Part shown: positions 1-11,744 of the stretch, in pieces
Layout: every line of letters starts with the position of its first letter
How positions within the stretch are numbered: position 1 is the first letter of the stretch
Source of the DNA: Tachypleus tridentatus
Taxonomy: Eukaryota; Arthropoda; Merostomata; Xiphosura; Limulidae
Assembly (NCBI RefSeq): GCF_004210375.1
Contig: NC_134834.1
Span: 15,175,857 to 15,239,856 of the forward strand
Reading direction: 5' to 3'
DNA: 64,000 bases
Program-made: the position numbers and the translations under genes
Notes under the pieces: model-generated
The model's input: only the letters and a program-made list of their open reading frames with translations
Database searches by the model: none
Told to the model about the DNA's origin: nothing

Positions 1-148
1 CGGCACAACGGGTATGCTCGCCTTTTCAGCTGGAGCGTTATAATGTGACGGTTAGTCCCAGCAATTTTTGGTGAAAAGAGTAGCCCAAGAGTTGGAGAGG
101 GGTGGTGATGACTAGCTGTCTTTCCTTTAATATTACATTGTCACCCAA
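1..148 (+). mobile_element. Type-1 tRNA SINE, truncated at window edge
   Basis: The body part only is present, from ATGCTCGCC...CAGC to GATGACTAGCTG. It meets another copy in opposite orientation at 149. Confidence 0.75.
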
Positions 149-361
149 GGGCTATCTGCGCTAGCCGTCCATAATTTAGCAGTGTAAAACCACTTACCGC
201 CAACCTTTGGGCCACTCTTTTACCAACATATAGTGGGATTGACCGTAACCTTACAACGCGCTCGCGTCTGGAAGGGCAATCATGTTTGATGTGTCGAGTA
301 TTCCAACCCGCGACCCTAGTTTACGAGTCGAGTGCCTTAACCATCTGGCCATGCCAGGCCA
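149..361 (-). mobile_element. Type-1 tRNA SINE
   Basis: The tail-side GCTATCTGCGCTAGCCGTCC runs to the head TGGCCATGCCAGGCC, with a diverged body. Confidence 0.8.
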
Positions 362-1028
362 GTTAGTATTATTCAAAGAGATGTTGATTTTTTAATCAAC
401 TATTTTTAATAACTAACATTTAAAGTATGTGTACGTATTTATGACGTAATTTATTTGTACTTTACCAACAAACTTGTTACGTCTCGTAAGCAACTTTTTT
501 TATTATTTTGATCCTTTAACGAGAGCCGTATCTATGCAGCACCTTACGCCACTGTACGGGACGAAACTGCAGCCATTTTGAATCACTGTTCTCCGCCGAA
601 AGATTATGTAATAATCTCCAACCGGTGTGTGTAGGTGTGCAACCCGCGTCGGTCATGGTCACTCTAGAAACAAACCCGTAGCTGTAGGCCTCGTTTTCAC
701 CACCCGTAATTAGAAAACTGGAAGTTTATGCGTGATGACCTGACCTACAAAGGAACGTGCCTTGTAAGTACCGTTATACTGGTTTCTATGGTTATTATTT
801 TGTATTGATGCCTTTATCAGTACACATAAAGCACAAACCGAGCGTTAATCAACACTACAGTGTGTGGGGGGGCGACATTTTCTAATAATTGTGGACATTT
901 TCGGTTTACAAAAATATGTCAAATGGACATGAACAAAAACAAAAACAAAAAAATAATATCGGAGTGTAATTTAACTGTTTTCTATTGTAATATGCAGAGG
1001 GCGTTATTAAGGAGCTCATTAACAAAAT
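362..1028. other. No feature seen
   Basis: Ordinary AT-rich intergenic DNA; the 860-1069 reading frame runs into a SINE head and is not a gene. Confidence 0.6.
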
Positions 1029-1305
1029 GGCCCGACATGGCCAGGTGGGTTAAGGCGTTCTACTCGTAACCCGAAGGTCGTGGGTTCGAATCCCTGTCAC
1101 ACAAAACATGCTCGCCTTCTCAGCCGTGGAGGCGTTATAATGTGCGGTCAATCCCATTATTCGTTGGTAAAAGATCAGCCCAAGAATTAGCGGTGGGTGG
1201 TAATGACTAGCTGCCTTCCCTCTTAGTCTTACTCTGCTAAATTAGGGATGGCTAGCGCAGATAGCTCTCGAGTAGCTCTGCTCGAAATTTAAAAACAAAC
1301 AAACA
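1029..1305 (+). mobile_element. Type-1 tRNA SINE, full length
   Basis: Reference copy for this family. The tRNA-like head GACATGGCCAGGTGGGTTAAG holds an A box and GGGTTCGAATCCC a B box, followed by a body (GTAGCCCAAGAGTTGGCGGT type) and a tail ending GCGCAGATAGCCCTCGAG...CGAAATT(CAAA)n. RNA polymerase III promoters of this kind drive SINE transcription. Confidence 0.9.
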
Positions 1306-1954
1306 TTAACAGAAAACGGTGCTTTTGAAACATCATAAGCCAATCCTCTTTTTGTGCTGAGAGAGGAATGTATTAGAGCCTCTGGTTCATACAAGATAAA
1401 AACCATTGAAAGAAGCAAATCATTCTTTGTTCCTGTTCAACTTGTTTTATAAAAAAATAATTTATGACCTTAAACTAAATATTGATTATTACGTATTAAC
1501 ACTTAATAACGTATCATAATTGTCTATTTTCAACTATAAATTCCCATAAAACTGATTTTTACTCGTAATATCTCGTAGCAAGCGAGATCTGTAACGAAAT
1601 GTGCCTTTTTCCCAGTTGTTGACAATTTTTACGGAAGAGAAAGACTTAAGGACAAGAAAGCAGGGGCCCGCACTCACCCAGGAGCCCCCCCCCCCGAATA
1701 TATAACGGTTTTATCGCTTACATATACAATATTACTTTGAAAATGGTGTCGTCTTATTCTTGGTGATTTAAACCTATTGTGACGTCACGTTAATAAACTG
1801 TCAATATGATTGGACGTTATGATTCTTACTCGAGTCACGTGAGTTTTTACAGACTTTTTCTCTTTCAATTGCGTTTACGATCTGTTAAGAATGTAGGGAA
1901 GTTTACAGTAAAAAAATTATAAACAATTTTTTTTAGCTTGTTATGATTTTGGTT

Positions 1955-2012
1955 GAGTTTCATGCGAAGCTACTTGAGCTCTATCTACGCTAGCCATCCC
2001 TAATAGTAGAAT
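1955..2012 (-). mobile_element. Type-1 SINE tail fragment
   Basis: TTTCATGCGAAGCTACTTGAG followed by CGCTAGCCATCCCTAAT matches the SINE tail only. Confidence 0.5.
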
Positions 2013-2469
2013 TTTACAGCCACTCTTATTTCGCATCCACTGCTTCAAAGCTTTTTTTTTTTTTTACGTTAAGGAGACGCGAACTATAAAAACTCAGATT
2101 GGGCCAAACTTGGCTTTTACAGACTCTGATAATAAGTTGTCAAACAATGATTTTTATGGCGGAACATGTCACATATTTTATGATAGACCAAATATTCTGT
2201 CCAAACTTGTAGTATGTTCCACCATTAATAAAGCTCTTCCTTATGCTTATAAACCGTTGATTGTCTACCTATAATTATATTAGGAAAATGCTCTTCATTA
2301 CTTGAGTTCAAACGAACACACTCTAATTAGTAAGATGTGTATGTGGAAACATACAGTAGGATGGTAGAGTTTTTTTACATTAGTGTTAGTCTTATCACCA
2401 CGTTGGAAAACAAGGTCACACCCTAGTTTGCGTAGCATTACCTGAAACCGAATAGATTTGTAAATAGTT

Positions 2470-3095
2470 TGAAGGCCATGACTTTTCTTTGTTGGTGATA
2501 TTATTCCTCGTTTGTTCACATAATGTTTTAGGCTTAGCCTGTTGTCGTGACTTTTCTTTGTTGGTGGTGTTACTCCTCGTTTGTTTACATAACGTTTTAG
2601 GCTTAGGCTGTTGTCGTGAATTTTCCTTTATTGGTGGTATTATTTCTCGTTTGTTTATATAACGTTTTAGGCTTAGCCTGCTGTCGTGAATTTTCCTTTA
2701 TTGGTGGTATTATTCCTCGTTTGTTCTCATAACGTTTTAGGCTTAGCCTGTTGGTCGTGACTTTTCTTTTATTGGGGGTATTATTCTTCGTATGTTTTCA
2801 TAATGTTTTAGGCTTAGCCTGTTGGTTGTGACTTTTCTTTTATTGGTGGTATTATTCTTCGTATGTTTTCATAATGTTTTAGGCTTAGCTTGTTGGTTGT
2901 GACTTTTCTTTTATTGGTGGTATTACTCCTCGTTTGTTCTCATGGCGTTTTAGGCTTAGCCTGTTGGTCGTGACTTCTCTTTTATTCTTCGTATATTATC
3001 ATAGTGTTTTAGGCTTAGCGTACTAGTCGTAACTTTTCCTTTATTGGTGGTATTATTATTCGTTTATTATCACAGTGTTTTAGGCTTAGCTTGCC
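2470..3095. repeat. Minisatellite, ~62-bp unit, 9 copies
   Basis: Each unit contains GTCGTGACTTTTCTTTATTGG, a TATTATTCCTCGTTTGTT block and TTTTAGGCTTAGCC. Copies differ by substitutions and small indels; no reading frame is kept. Confidence 0.9.
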
Positions 3096-3433
3096 ATCTT
3101 GTTTTGATCTTTGATGAATCAATCATCAAAAACGTGTTTTTTAAGTTTGGAATGAAACAGATAAGAATGTATTGTTACGAACTTCCTCCATTGTAAGACA
3201 GGTTAGTTTATCTTAAATTTAAACCGGAATTAATCGTCTTTTAAAACATTTATACCAACGAAAGAAATACAATCTCAGAAGAATGTTTGTTTTCTTACGG
3301 TGTAGTCATTCGATCAGTTACAAAATTATGTCCCATAATGTGTACACGCTGAAAATGTTGTTTACGTGTAAGTTCTTTTGACAACTTTCCAGATACGAAA
3401 GAAGAAGACAAACAGATAAATGTTCTGTTGTTT

Positions 3434-3699
3434 GTTTTGAATTTCGCGCAAAGCTACACAAGGGCTATCTGCGCTAGCCGTCCCTAACTTAGCCGTGTAA
3501 GACCAGAGGAAACGCAGCTAGTCGTCAACACCCACGGCCAACTCTTGGACTACTCTTTTACCAACGAATAGTGGGATTGCCTTCACATTATAACTCCCCC
3601 CATGGCTGAAAGGGCGAGCCTATTTGGTGCGACGGGGATTCGAATCTGTGACCCTCAGATTACGGGTCGAACGCCTTAACCCACCCGGCCATGGCGGGC
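3434..3699 (-). mobile_element. Type-1 tRNA SINE
   Basis: Full length in antisense, from the TTTGAATTTCGCGCAAAGC tail to the GGCCATGGCGGGC head. Confidence 0.88.
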
Positions 3700-4587
3700 T
3701 GTGTTCTGTTGAAACAGGTCCTCCAAAAATAAACAATTTAATTATGATTAAAATTCGTGTTTCTTTTTTAAATAAAATTCATTATAATAAATATTACATT
3801 TTTATATTTAAACAAAAGGAATTGAAATAAACACGTTCATATTTGTGTTTCGAATAAATAGTTTCTAAAGTTTTGTTCACAAATTCAGTGTTTTATTGAT
3901 GTATGAGGATCGTGTTAACCAGTGCAAAAACTTGAATGTCTGAGTCATACGTTTTGAAGGTGGTGTGTCATAAAGTTATGTTATTAACAACTGTATGAAC
4001 ATGGATAACTAATTAAAGTATTCGAACGTAGTCTGAGTATTCATAGTATAAACACTGCCTGAGATGGTTATTAGTTTTAAAATAACCTTTAGAAATAAAG
4101 CAAGTCTAAGCAGCCAACATGTTACAAAACCACGTGGTATGATTTCTGTAGTGACCGTAAGTATGCTAAACACATTAGGTAACAAGCTTAAATCTCAATC
4201 ACGTGTCACAAAAACCACGTGGTACGATGTCTCTAGGATACTATAGATATCAGATAACCAGCTTGAATCTAAGTCACATGTCGCATAACCACATGGAATG
4301 ACGTCTCTAACGGCTATAACGATATGGTAGGGGTTTTCTTTACCTTTCTTGTTGATATACGTTCAGTGTGTAGGTTAGGGGTAGTAGAAGGGGTGAGGAT
4401 AAAAGAAATATTACATTCAGGGTTTTGTTGGTCTGTGTGTGTGTGATGGGGCAAGAACGGCAGAGAGTGAGTTACCGATAATGTACGATCTCTTGCGAAA
4501 TTGAATTAAGAGAAATATGTTAGAGAAGTGTATGCAGTTTATTTAATAAAGTAGATTAAAGTAAACATATCCATCTTTGTTTATTGA
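3700..4587. other. No gene seen; weak ~90-bp repetition
   Basis: At about 4105-4300 the pattern ATGTTACAAAACCACGTGG / GTCACAAAAACCACGTGG / GTCGCATAACCACATGG occurs three times, a small degenerate tandem repeat. Confidence 0.45.
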
Positions 4588-4858
4588 CCCCGGCATGGCC
4601 AGATGGTTTGGGCACTCGACTCGTAATCCAAGGGTCGCGGGTTCGAATCCTCGTCGTACCAAACATGCTTGTCCTTTCAGCCGTGCGAACGTAATAACGT
4701 GACGGTCAATCCCACTATTGGTAAAAGAGTAGCCCAAGAGTTGGGGGTAGGTGGTGATGACTAGCTGCCTTCCCTCTAGACTTACACTGCTAAATTAGGG
4801 ACGGCTAGTGCAGATAGCCCTCGTGTAGCTTTGCGCGAAATTCAAAACAAATCAAACC
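4588..4858 (+). mobile_element. Type-1 tRNA SINE
   Basis: Full length with head, both boxes, body and (CAAAA)n tail; a short deletion is in the CACTATTCGTTGG block. Confidence 0.88.
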
Positions 4859-5079
4859 AATCCTTGTTTATTGAACAGGCAATTAAAAATAAAGCTGGTT
4901 TATTAATGGTGTGATGAAACTAATTTATTTTTGTTAACGTAAAATAGAAGATACCTTGTATTTGTTAATGAAGAATCAGAAACAAAAACCAAAACCTATT
5001 GTCTTTATTTGATCAAAAGTCCAATGCTACAACAGGGATAGCTTATATAACGCCATCAGTTCAATAATCGTCTTTTGAG

Positions 5080-5207
5080 TACTCTAACCCTAATGGTACA
5101 GCGGTATGTATGCGGACGTACAACGCTAGAAACCGGGTTTCGATACCAGTCGGTGGGAGAGCACAGATAGCTCATTGTGTAGCTTCGTACTTAGCCTAAA
5201 CAAAAAT
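5080..5207 (+). mobile_element. Type-2 tRNA SINE
   Basis: Short family: head with A box TGGTACAGCGGTA, B box GGGTTTCGATACC, then tail CACAGATAGCTCATTGTGTAG. The tail resembles the type-1 tail. Confidence 0.75.
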
Positions 5208-5912
5208 TTTTGGTACTTTAGGTAGTCACCAGGTTGTACTGTTGGAGATTTAGAAGCTCCTAGTTTAGTACGACATAGTTAACATTTGCTCTTCTAGGGT
5301 TTCCGATCAGGATAACAGTTAGTTCCCTCTACTTACCCCCCTCTCTCTTTATAACATTTGCTGTTATAATCAGAGAATTCTGGCAAGACTAGAACAGTGA
5401 CTGTGAAAGGCTTTGTTTCCTCTGTTTTACGTTTTCCTTCCAAGACCATTATGATATACCCGAAAATGAGAAAATTTGTCTCTTCGGTACGTAATACCCA
5501 ATTAGTGAAATTGTATTTGTTAAGTTCACTCCCCCCCTAACCCGTGTAGAATCTTACTGATTATTGAAATATATAGTGAGATACCATTGTCGGTGAGCGG
5601 TTAAAATTCCTGCTTGCCCAAGGCGATTGTTTGTTTACTGTTGGTGAATTACAAAGACGTGGAACGTGCTCAGACTTGGTTCACTTGTTTAATTGACAAT
5701 TTGGCCTAGATTCACGCTGTGCAAGATTATTCATATATAGTTGAGGAAAATGGAAGAAAAAACTTGCACACCAAAGTTATCACAGTTACACTTTGCCTTA
5801 AAACAAAATCGAGTTAAATACATTCTCCCAGATTAATATTCGCGCATTGTTATTGTAATCAACAAATAATTCGTATTATGTAAAATGTATTTATTTTTTG
5901 TTAGTTAAAATT

Positions 5913-6330
5913 AGGCCAGCACGCCCGGGTTGTTAAGGCACTCGACTCGTAATCTGAGGGTCGCGGGTTCGAATCCCCGTCACACAAAACATGCTCGCCT
6001 TTTCAGCCGTGGGGGCGTTATAATGGAACGATCCATCTCACTATTCGTTGGTAAAAGATAGTCCACGGCGCTAAACATGCTCGCCCTCCCAGCCGTGGGG
6101 GTCTATAATGTGACGGTCAATCCCACTATTCGTTGGTAAAAAAGTAGCCCAAGAGTTGGCGGTGGGTGGTGATGACTAGCTGCCTTCCCTCTAGTCTTAC
6201 ACTGCTAAATTAGGGACGGCTAGCAGAGATTGCCCTCGAGTAGCTTTGTGCGAAATTCCAAAACAAACAAACAAAAGACGGCTAGCGCAGATAGCCATCG
6301 TGTAGCTTTGCGCGAAATTAAAAAAAAAAC
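5913..6330 (+). mobile_element. Type-1 SINE with internal duplications
   Basis: The head is followed by the ACATGCTCGCC...TTCGTTGGTAAAA segment twice (about 5990-6056 and 6076-6141). The tail is also present twice (6218-6272 and 6277-6330), making a composite 418-bp unit. Confidence 0.85.
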
Positions 6331-6647
6331 GAATCAAAATCAACGTTATACTTGCAATGTATAAAATACTATTAATATCATAATACTTGAGACAAGGTTA
6401 CCTTGAAAAGTCCATGGAATATATATTGTCTCCATTGCTCTGTGAAACGGATAATAGCCTTCATGTGTTTGCTGTTTGGTGAAAATATAGATTATCTTGT
6501 AGCTATTTACAACTCTGTGAAAGTCTTTAGCTTAAAAGAAGACTTAATGTCTCGTAAATTATTTTTTAGTGTACACATTTGTATTGTTGTTTAGCTACGA
6601 GTTTGGAAACGGCACATAAGGCATGTCATAGTGTCTAGAACCTTCTT

Positions 6648-6785
6648 AAAGATGAGAAACCCACTTGAAGTACAAATGTATCTCAGAACGGCTGGCATGG
6701 GTATTAACACCTTTACTTATAAAGCAGAAGACAACGTTTTTGCCTTCCTACGTTATCTCCGGGTTAACAAAAGGAACCTTCTTTA
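6648..6785 (-). mobile_element. Second Penelope-type terminal family, degenerate
   Basis: GAGAAACCCACTTGAAGTA, then CAGAACGGCTGGCATGGGTA, then a decayed AACGTTT...GGTTAACAAAAG block match the copy at 43890-44015 and the arms at 60858-61005. In antisense the block is a worn hammerhead-like core. Confidence 0.45.
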
Positions 6786-7446
6786 AAGATTAGGAAACTG
6801 TGTGATTAGATAAAACGCACGATAGTCTAGATAATATGACAACTGATTACTGTTTTAGTCAGTCAAGCCGGTGAATAATTGTTTACTGAGTAAGGAAATT
6901 CGTTATTTATTTTGACTCTTATATTTAACGCAGTCGGTTAGTTCAGTTTTATGAATACAGGGTTCGTGTTTTAAAACAGTAAGACATATCAAAAGTATCG
7001 AACGAACTCGAAGATTTGGCGAGTAAGTAAAACTGTCACGTCTAGCATTTACTGTGACTTTAGGCCTAGCAGTAAAACTTGTAGATCGTGTAGTTGAAGA
7101 AATAAAACGCTTTATTCAGTGGAGCAGACTTTGCGTGTTGTTTTTTTTTCATCGAATAATCGAAAAAGAAACCTTAATTTCTTTAACCGTTGTATTTGGC
7201 TGGCTCACGTGACTGAACAGTATCACACTCGTCTTCATGACACCATGGTTACTTAAGTAGGTCTTGATTATTGGGAAAGTTTGCCTTGTTTCGTAGTCTT
7301 TAAGCTAACCTTGACGTCATGCATATTTCAATAACACAGAACTTGTGTGATTTTCGACCATCTTCGCGGTGTTTAAACTTTCACTACCTCACGCGCTCAA
7401 TGCAATAATTGTGGGAACTCGTTGTCTGTTCAGATCAGTCTAGTCC

Positions 7447-7557
7447 CCCGCATGATCAGGTACCTGGTTAGGGTGTAATCTGAGAGCCGTGGGCTCGAAT
7501 CCCCGTAACATCAAACATGCTCGCCCTTTTATCCGTGAAATTCATAACAAACAAACA
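7447..7557 (+). mobile_element. Type-1 SINE with body deleted
   Basis: The head and B box GGGCTCGAATCCCCG run to GCTCGCCCTTTTATCCGTG, then jump to AAATTCATAACAAACAAAC; the whole body is missing. Confidence 0.75.
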
Positions 7558-7689
7558 TATTGTTGCGTAGGTCTTCTCAAATAATTTCGAGTGACTATTT
7601 TGGAATAATTATTTAAGGCGTAATACAAAGGTTACCTCTCACTGTTGACTTAGCAACACGGAATTATTAAACTAAAAAAGTATGCTTTG

Positions 7690-8139
7690 CAGGGGCGTAG
7701 ATTTTTTACGCCCGATGGGGGGGGGGATGATTTTTGCAACCACGTATGTGGACTGTTCAATTTTCAAATTGGTAATCTCTGATTACGTGACCTGAAAGCT
7801 GTAAACATGCAGTCACAGAGTAATCTTGTTACCACAATACTTGCATGTATACTTAGGCCTACTGACTGATACGAACTATCGCTTAGATCGAGAAGCACGT
7901 CTATATTAAAGATGTACATTTCGGCAACTGAAAAAGCCTACATCTAGGCCTAATTATGTAATTCGATTGGTAAGAACACGAGAATCACAAGAACAAACAC
8001 ACAATTTGTAGGCCTGTGATGCAATAAAACAATTCAACAGACCAAACTGTAGGGGAGGGGATGATTGTATGCACCATACCCCCACCTAAAATGAAGGGGG
8101 GATGTATCTCACCCATCCCCCCCAGGATCTACGCCCCTG
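7690..8139. mobile_element. Non-autonomous hAT-type DNA transposon (450 bp)
   Basis: The ends are perfect 13-bp inverted repeats CAGGGGCGTAGAT. The flanking 8 bp are ATGCTTTG (7682-7689) and ATGGTTTG (8140-8147), a target duplication with one mismatch, as expected for hAT elements. Both ends carry G-rich subterminal tracts. There is no coding capacity. Confidence 0.75.
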
Positions 8140-8144
8140 ATGGT

Positions 8145-8396
8145 TTGTTTGTTTGTTTGTTTGAATTTCGCGCAAAGTTACACAAAGGCTACCTGCGTTA
8201 GCCGTCCCTAATTTAGCAGTGTAAGACTAGAATGAAGGCAAATACTTTGCACCACCCACCGCTAAATCTTGGGCTACTCTTTTACCAACGAATAGTGGGA
8301 TTGACCGTAACATTATAACGCCCACACGGCGGAAAAGGCAAGCATGTCTGATGTGACGGGTATTCGAACGCCTTAACCCACCTGGCCCTGCCGAGT
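8145..8396 (-). mobile_element. Type-1 tRNA SINE
   Basis: Antisense copy whose (TTTG)n tail abuts the hAT element ending at 8139. The B-box region is partly deleted. Confidence 0.85.
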
Positions 8397-9323
8397 CAAA
8401 ATAGAGATTGAAATGGATAAGAAACTTGATATTATGTTTGATACAAAATAATAAATACATTATTCATTGTTCCAACCATAATACACGACTGATTCCAATT
8501 TGCATATTAAAATTCGTTCACTACTCGAAATAAGTCGTTTGCTCAAACGAGTTTGTAAATTCTGTTTGAAATATTTTGACATTAAATATGTAATGAGTTT
8601 TGCCTAACTGTATCAGACCGTTTAGTAGCGACGTTCTAAAATTAAAAACGTGTGTCATTAACGTATTTACATCACGTACTCGACGCTTTAACCAGCGTTT
8701 TTTTTCGTTACTTCCAGAAAACTGGCTGGTCTACTTTCTTTTTCCACCCATTTATTTCTTTCATTCACTTATTCCACCTTTAACCGTTTACATTCAGCAT
8801 ACCCAGAATTGCTCTGGCATATTGCTACGTCACTGCCTCTTCTTAGTGGCACTAATCCGTTCTTATAACTTAAGTTCTGGTGTCAGTTAAACACCCCCCC
8901 CCCTTCCTGGAAGAGAGTTGTGTCAAAGGGAACACAGAACATGTTGTCTGTTTGTTTATTATTCACTTTAGTTTAAAATTTTGAATAATCCAACTAAAAT
9001 AATAAGAAATGTCAAATGAACACTTCGTTTTCTCCTTTGGTTTTCGTTATTATAGACCACGGAGGACCTGGTTCGCTTCTACCCCTTCCTCCTGTCAGTG
9101 ATATTAATTTGTTTACTTTAGGATGTTGATGGTGAAGTTACATATGAATCAGAGTAAGTGATATCCCACTTTACTAAAAATGTGCATTTTGTGTATTAGT
9201 TCTTTATTTTAGAATAATTGTCACAGGAATAAGACACTTTCTTAGATAATAAAATATCAGTGGGTTTTATAGTCGAGGTCACCTTATGAGAGTTTTATTC
9301 CTAAAATTAACGGGAGAGAGATG
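8397..9323. other. No feature seen
   Basis: The 8600-8890 frame has no recognisable protein character, and no splice-supported exon was found. Confidence 0.5.
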
Positions 9324-9578
9324 TTTGAATTTCGCGTAAAGCTACACGAGAGCTATCTGTGCTAGCCGTCCCTAATTTAGCAGTGTAACACTAAATTAGC
9401 TAGTCATCACCGCCCACCGACAACTCTTGGGCTACTCTTTTACCAACGATTAGTGGGATTGACTGTCACATTATAACGCCCCACGGCTGAGAAGGCGAGC
9501 ATGTTTGGTGTGACGGGGATTCGAACCCACGACCCTCAGATTACGAGTCGAGTGCCTTAACCACCAGGCCATGCCTTA
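9324..9578 (-). mobile_element. Type-1 tRNA SINE
   Basis: Antisense copy, nearly full length, with a small loss in the AGGGAAGGCAGC block. Confidence 0.88.
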
Positions 9579-10046
9579 GGACTACTTTCGTCATGTATGT
9601 AGTAGCGATCAAGTTCATATAATAAATCATTTTTTGCCATTTTTTTCTGAAAGTAATTTAGAGATTAATCCAAGAGTCTATTGCTTATGGTTTGAATTTT
9701 GTCGAAGTATTGTGAGGGAGTTCGTATGCTGTAGTAACAATCGAGTTTTGTATTAGCTGTAATTTGTTTGTGTTTTCAGGTGCTACGTTTAATCATGCTG
9801 GGCTTGTGTATTCTATGACTGATCTTATTAAGTCTTGTTTCGTCATCATGTTTGAATTTTATGCGAAGTGACATCTAGCGGCAATAGCCTAAACAACTTT
9901 AAAAATTAGGAAACATTTTTTTTCTTTCGAAAATTTTTAACTCGTACTTTTTACTATTGGTTTGATTTAAATGTTCACTTTGTAATATGTTTTTGTTCCA
10001 TTTTTTGGCTTTAGTTAAAGAATGAATATTGATAACTTAAGAAAGC

Positions 10047-10321
10047 ATGTTTGTTTGTTTTGAATTTCGCGCAAAGCTACTCGAGGGCTATATTCAATAG
10101 CTGTCCCTAGTTTAGCAGTGTAACACTAGACAGAAGGCAGCTAGTCATCATCACCCACCGCCAACTCTTGGGCTACTCTTTTACCAACGAATAGTGGGAT
10201 TGACCGTTACATTATGATGCTTCCACGACTGAAAGTGCGAGCATGTTTGGTGTGACGGGAATTCGAACCCGCCACCCTCGGATTAGGAGTTGAGTGCCTT
10301 AACCACATGGCCGTGTCGGGC
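10047..10321 (-). mobile_element. Type-1 tRNA SINE
   Basis: Antisense, full length, (GTTT)n tail side at 10048. Confidence 0.88.
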
Positions 10322-10511
10322 TTTTGAATGCGTGAAAGAAGTAAAAGATTTGGCATTAACATGGCTGGGTGAGTGGGTGGGTTTGGCGTTTCATGGCGCA
10401 AAGCAGCTAGGCTATCTGCGCCAACATGGATGGAATCAAGTGAACTGTAATTATCGAAACGAAATCCGTTTCGGATTTCAACGAAATAACACGAAGCATA
10501 TTTCACAGACT

Positions 10512-10525
10512 TTCACACACACACG

Positions 10526-10552
<27 letters not shown>
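10512..10552. repeat. (CA)n/(TA)n microsatellite
   Basis: ACACACACAC followed by a pure TA run. Confidence 0.85.
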
Positions 10553-10556
<4 letters not shown>

Positions 10557-10697
10557 ATTCAACTGAAAAAACACTTTAGGGCGATATTAAAGATTTATTT
10601 TTCGACGCCTCCAAATTACCATAAAACTAATTAACTTAGAGAAAAGTATTTATGTAAAAACAGCTCGTTTGGGTTGAGAAATTTTTTACGTAGAGGA

Positions 10698-10739
10698 GCG
10701 AACAACGTTTCGACCTTCTTCGGTCATCGTCAGGTTCAC
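10698..10739 (-). ncRNA. Hammerhead-ribozyme-like motif (Penelope terminal region)
   Basis: On the - strand: stem I GTGAAC, core CTGACGA, one extra U, stem II GACC-(GAAGAA)-GGTC with four pairs, GAAA, minimal palindromic stem III CGTT region, then GTTCGC closing stem I (6 pairs including one wobble). Penelope-like elements are known to carry hammerheads with tiny stem III. The extra nucleotide after CUGANGA has a precedent in a viroid hammerhead. Activity is not shown. Confidence 0.6.
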
Positions 10740-11308
10740 AAAGAAAGAGGTAACTGACCGGAAGCTGACCACGTGTTTGAAAGGGGTTGTGTAACTGAGT
10801 GTCGAAATGTAGAGGGCGGTATTAGATGTTTGATTATATTTATTAATATAGGTGTGAAGGCGTTCCTTTATATTGGTTTATTTTTGGTTTAAGTTGTTGT
10901 ATAAGTAAGGCTTCTTTAATTTTGCGTTTGTTTATGTTTGTTTCTTTATTTAGTATTTGAGTGTTTTCTATGGTTATGTTGTGTTTATTTGACTTTCAGT
11001 GTTCGAAAACGTATGAAGGTGATTTTTTATGTTTTTTAAATTTTTTCCATTTTTCTACTTGTTTCTATATTATTCCAATATAGAAGTCGTGGCAGTGTAT
11101 TTTATAAATAATGTTGGTGTGGTGTTTGTCAGTGTAGGTTTTACATAGTATAGACCTCAGTTTTGTGCCTGGTTTTTGAATAAATTTGGTATTAACTGGA
11201 ATGTTAAAAAATATTAATTATATATTCAAACATCTAAGCACGCCCTCTACATTTCGACACTCAGTTACACAATCCCTTTCAAACATGTGGTCAGTTACCT
11301 CTTTCTTT

Positions 11309-11350
11309 GTGAACCTGACGATGAATGAAGAAGGTCGAAACGTTGTTCGC
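11309..11350 (+). ncRNA. Hammerhead-ribozyme-like motif, inverted copy
   Basis: It has the same layout as the motif at 10698-10739 on the opposite strand: GTGAAC, CTGACGA, GAAA, CGTT and GTTCGC are intact. Stem II is damaged (GAAT opposite GGTC), so this copy is probably weak or inactive. The predicted cleavage site is after T11344. Confidence 0.5.
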
Positions 11351-11744
11351 TCCTCTATTTTCTCAACCCAAACGAGCCGTTTTTACATAAATATTTTTCT
11401 CTACAAGTGGGTTTTCTCGACATCACTGATAATTAACTTAGAATTAATAGTTTCTCTCTGTAAGTCACTACCATGGTCCTTACTGGAACGTCGTTTGTTG
11501 GTGTGCTTTCCTTCTCAACCCGCGATAAAACTAACAGCACGTGCACGCATGGCGCTTGGACTTTAACGCCCCACTTTCTAAACATTATTAACGCATTTAT
11601 CACACGCGAGGTACACATACGGTGATCCGTTCGTACTTTGTTGTAATCAGGATATTAACAACTGATGTGTTCGGAGAGAAACGAAGTTTCACAATAGATC
11701 AGGGCAACGGTAGATAACGTTATACACAAGAGGATTTTGTTTTT

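Larger units (their letters stand above)
10658..11400 (-). mobile_element. Penelope-like retroelement fragment with inverted terminal copy
   Basis: The - strand of about 11225-10850 encodes, with frame breaks, a GIY-YIG endonuclease C-terminus: KPGTKLRSILCKTYTDK, IIYKIHCHDFYIG, ITIENTQILNKETNINKRK and EALLIQQLKPKINQYKGT, the usual end of Penelope-like reverse transcriptases. The 3' flank (10818-10658) and an inverted copy at 11244-11395 form about 150-bp arms that differ by a few substitutions and a short indel. Each arm carries a hammerhead-like core. The layout fits a 5'-truncated insertion with an inverted terminal segment, which is common in this class. Confidence 0.75.

Noticed and set aside
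1029-1110. tRNA gene candidates at every A box/B box pair
   Set aside because: Each belongs to a SINE with body and tail. Acceptor stems do not close and the same sequence recurs on both strands many times.
2470-3095. Telomere-like TTAGG in the 62-bp repeat
   Set aside because: TTAGG occurs once per unit within TTTTAGGCTTAGCC and is not tandem, so it is not telomeric.
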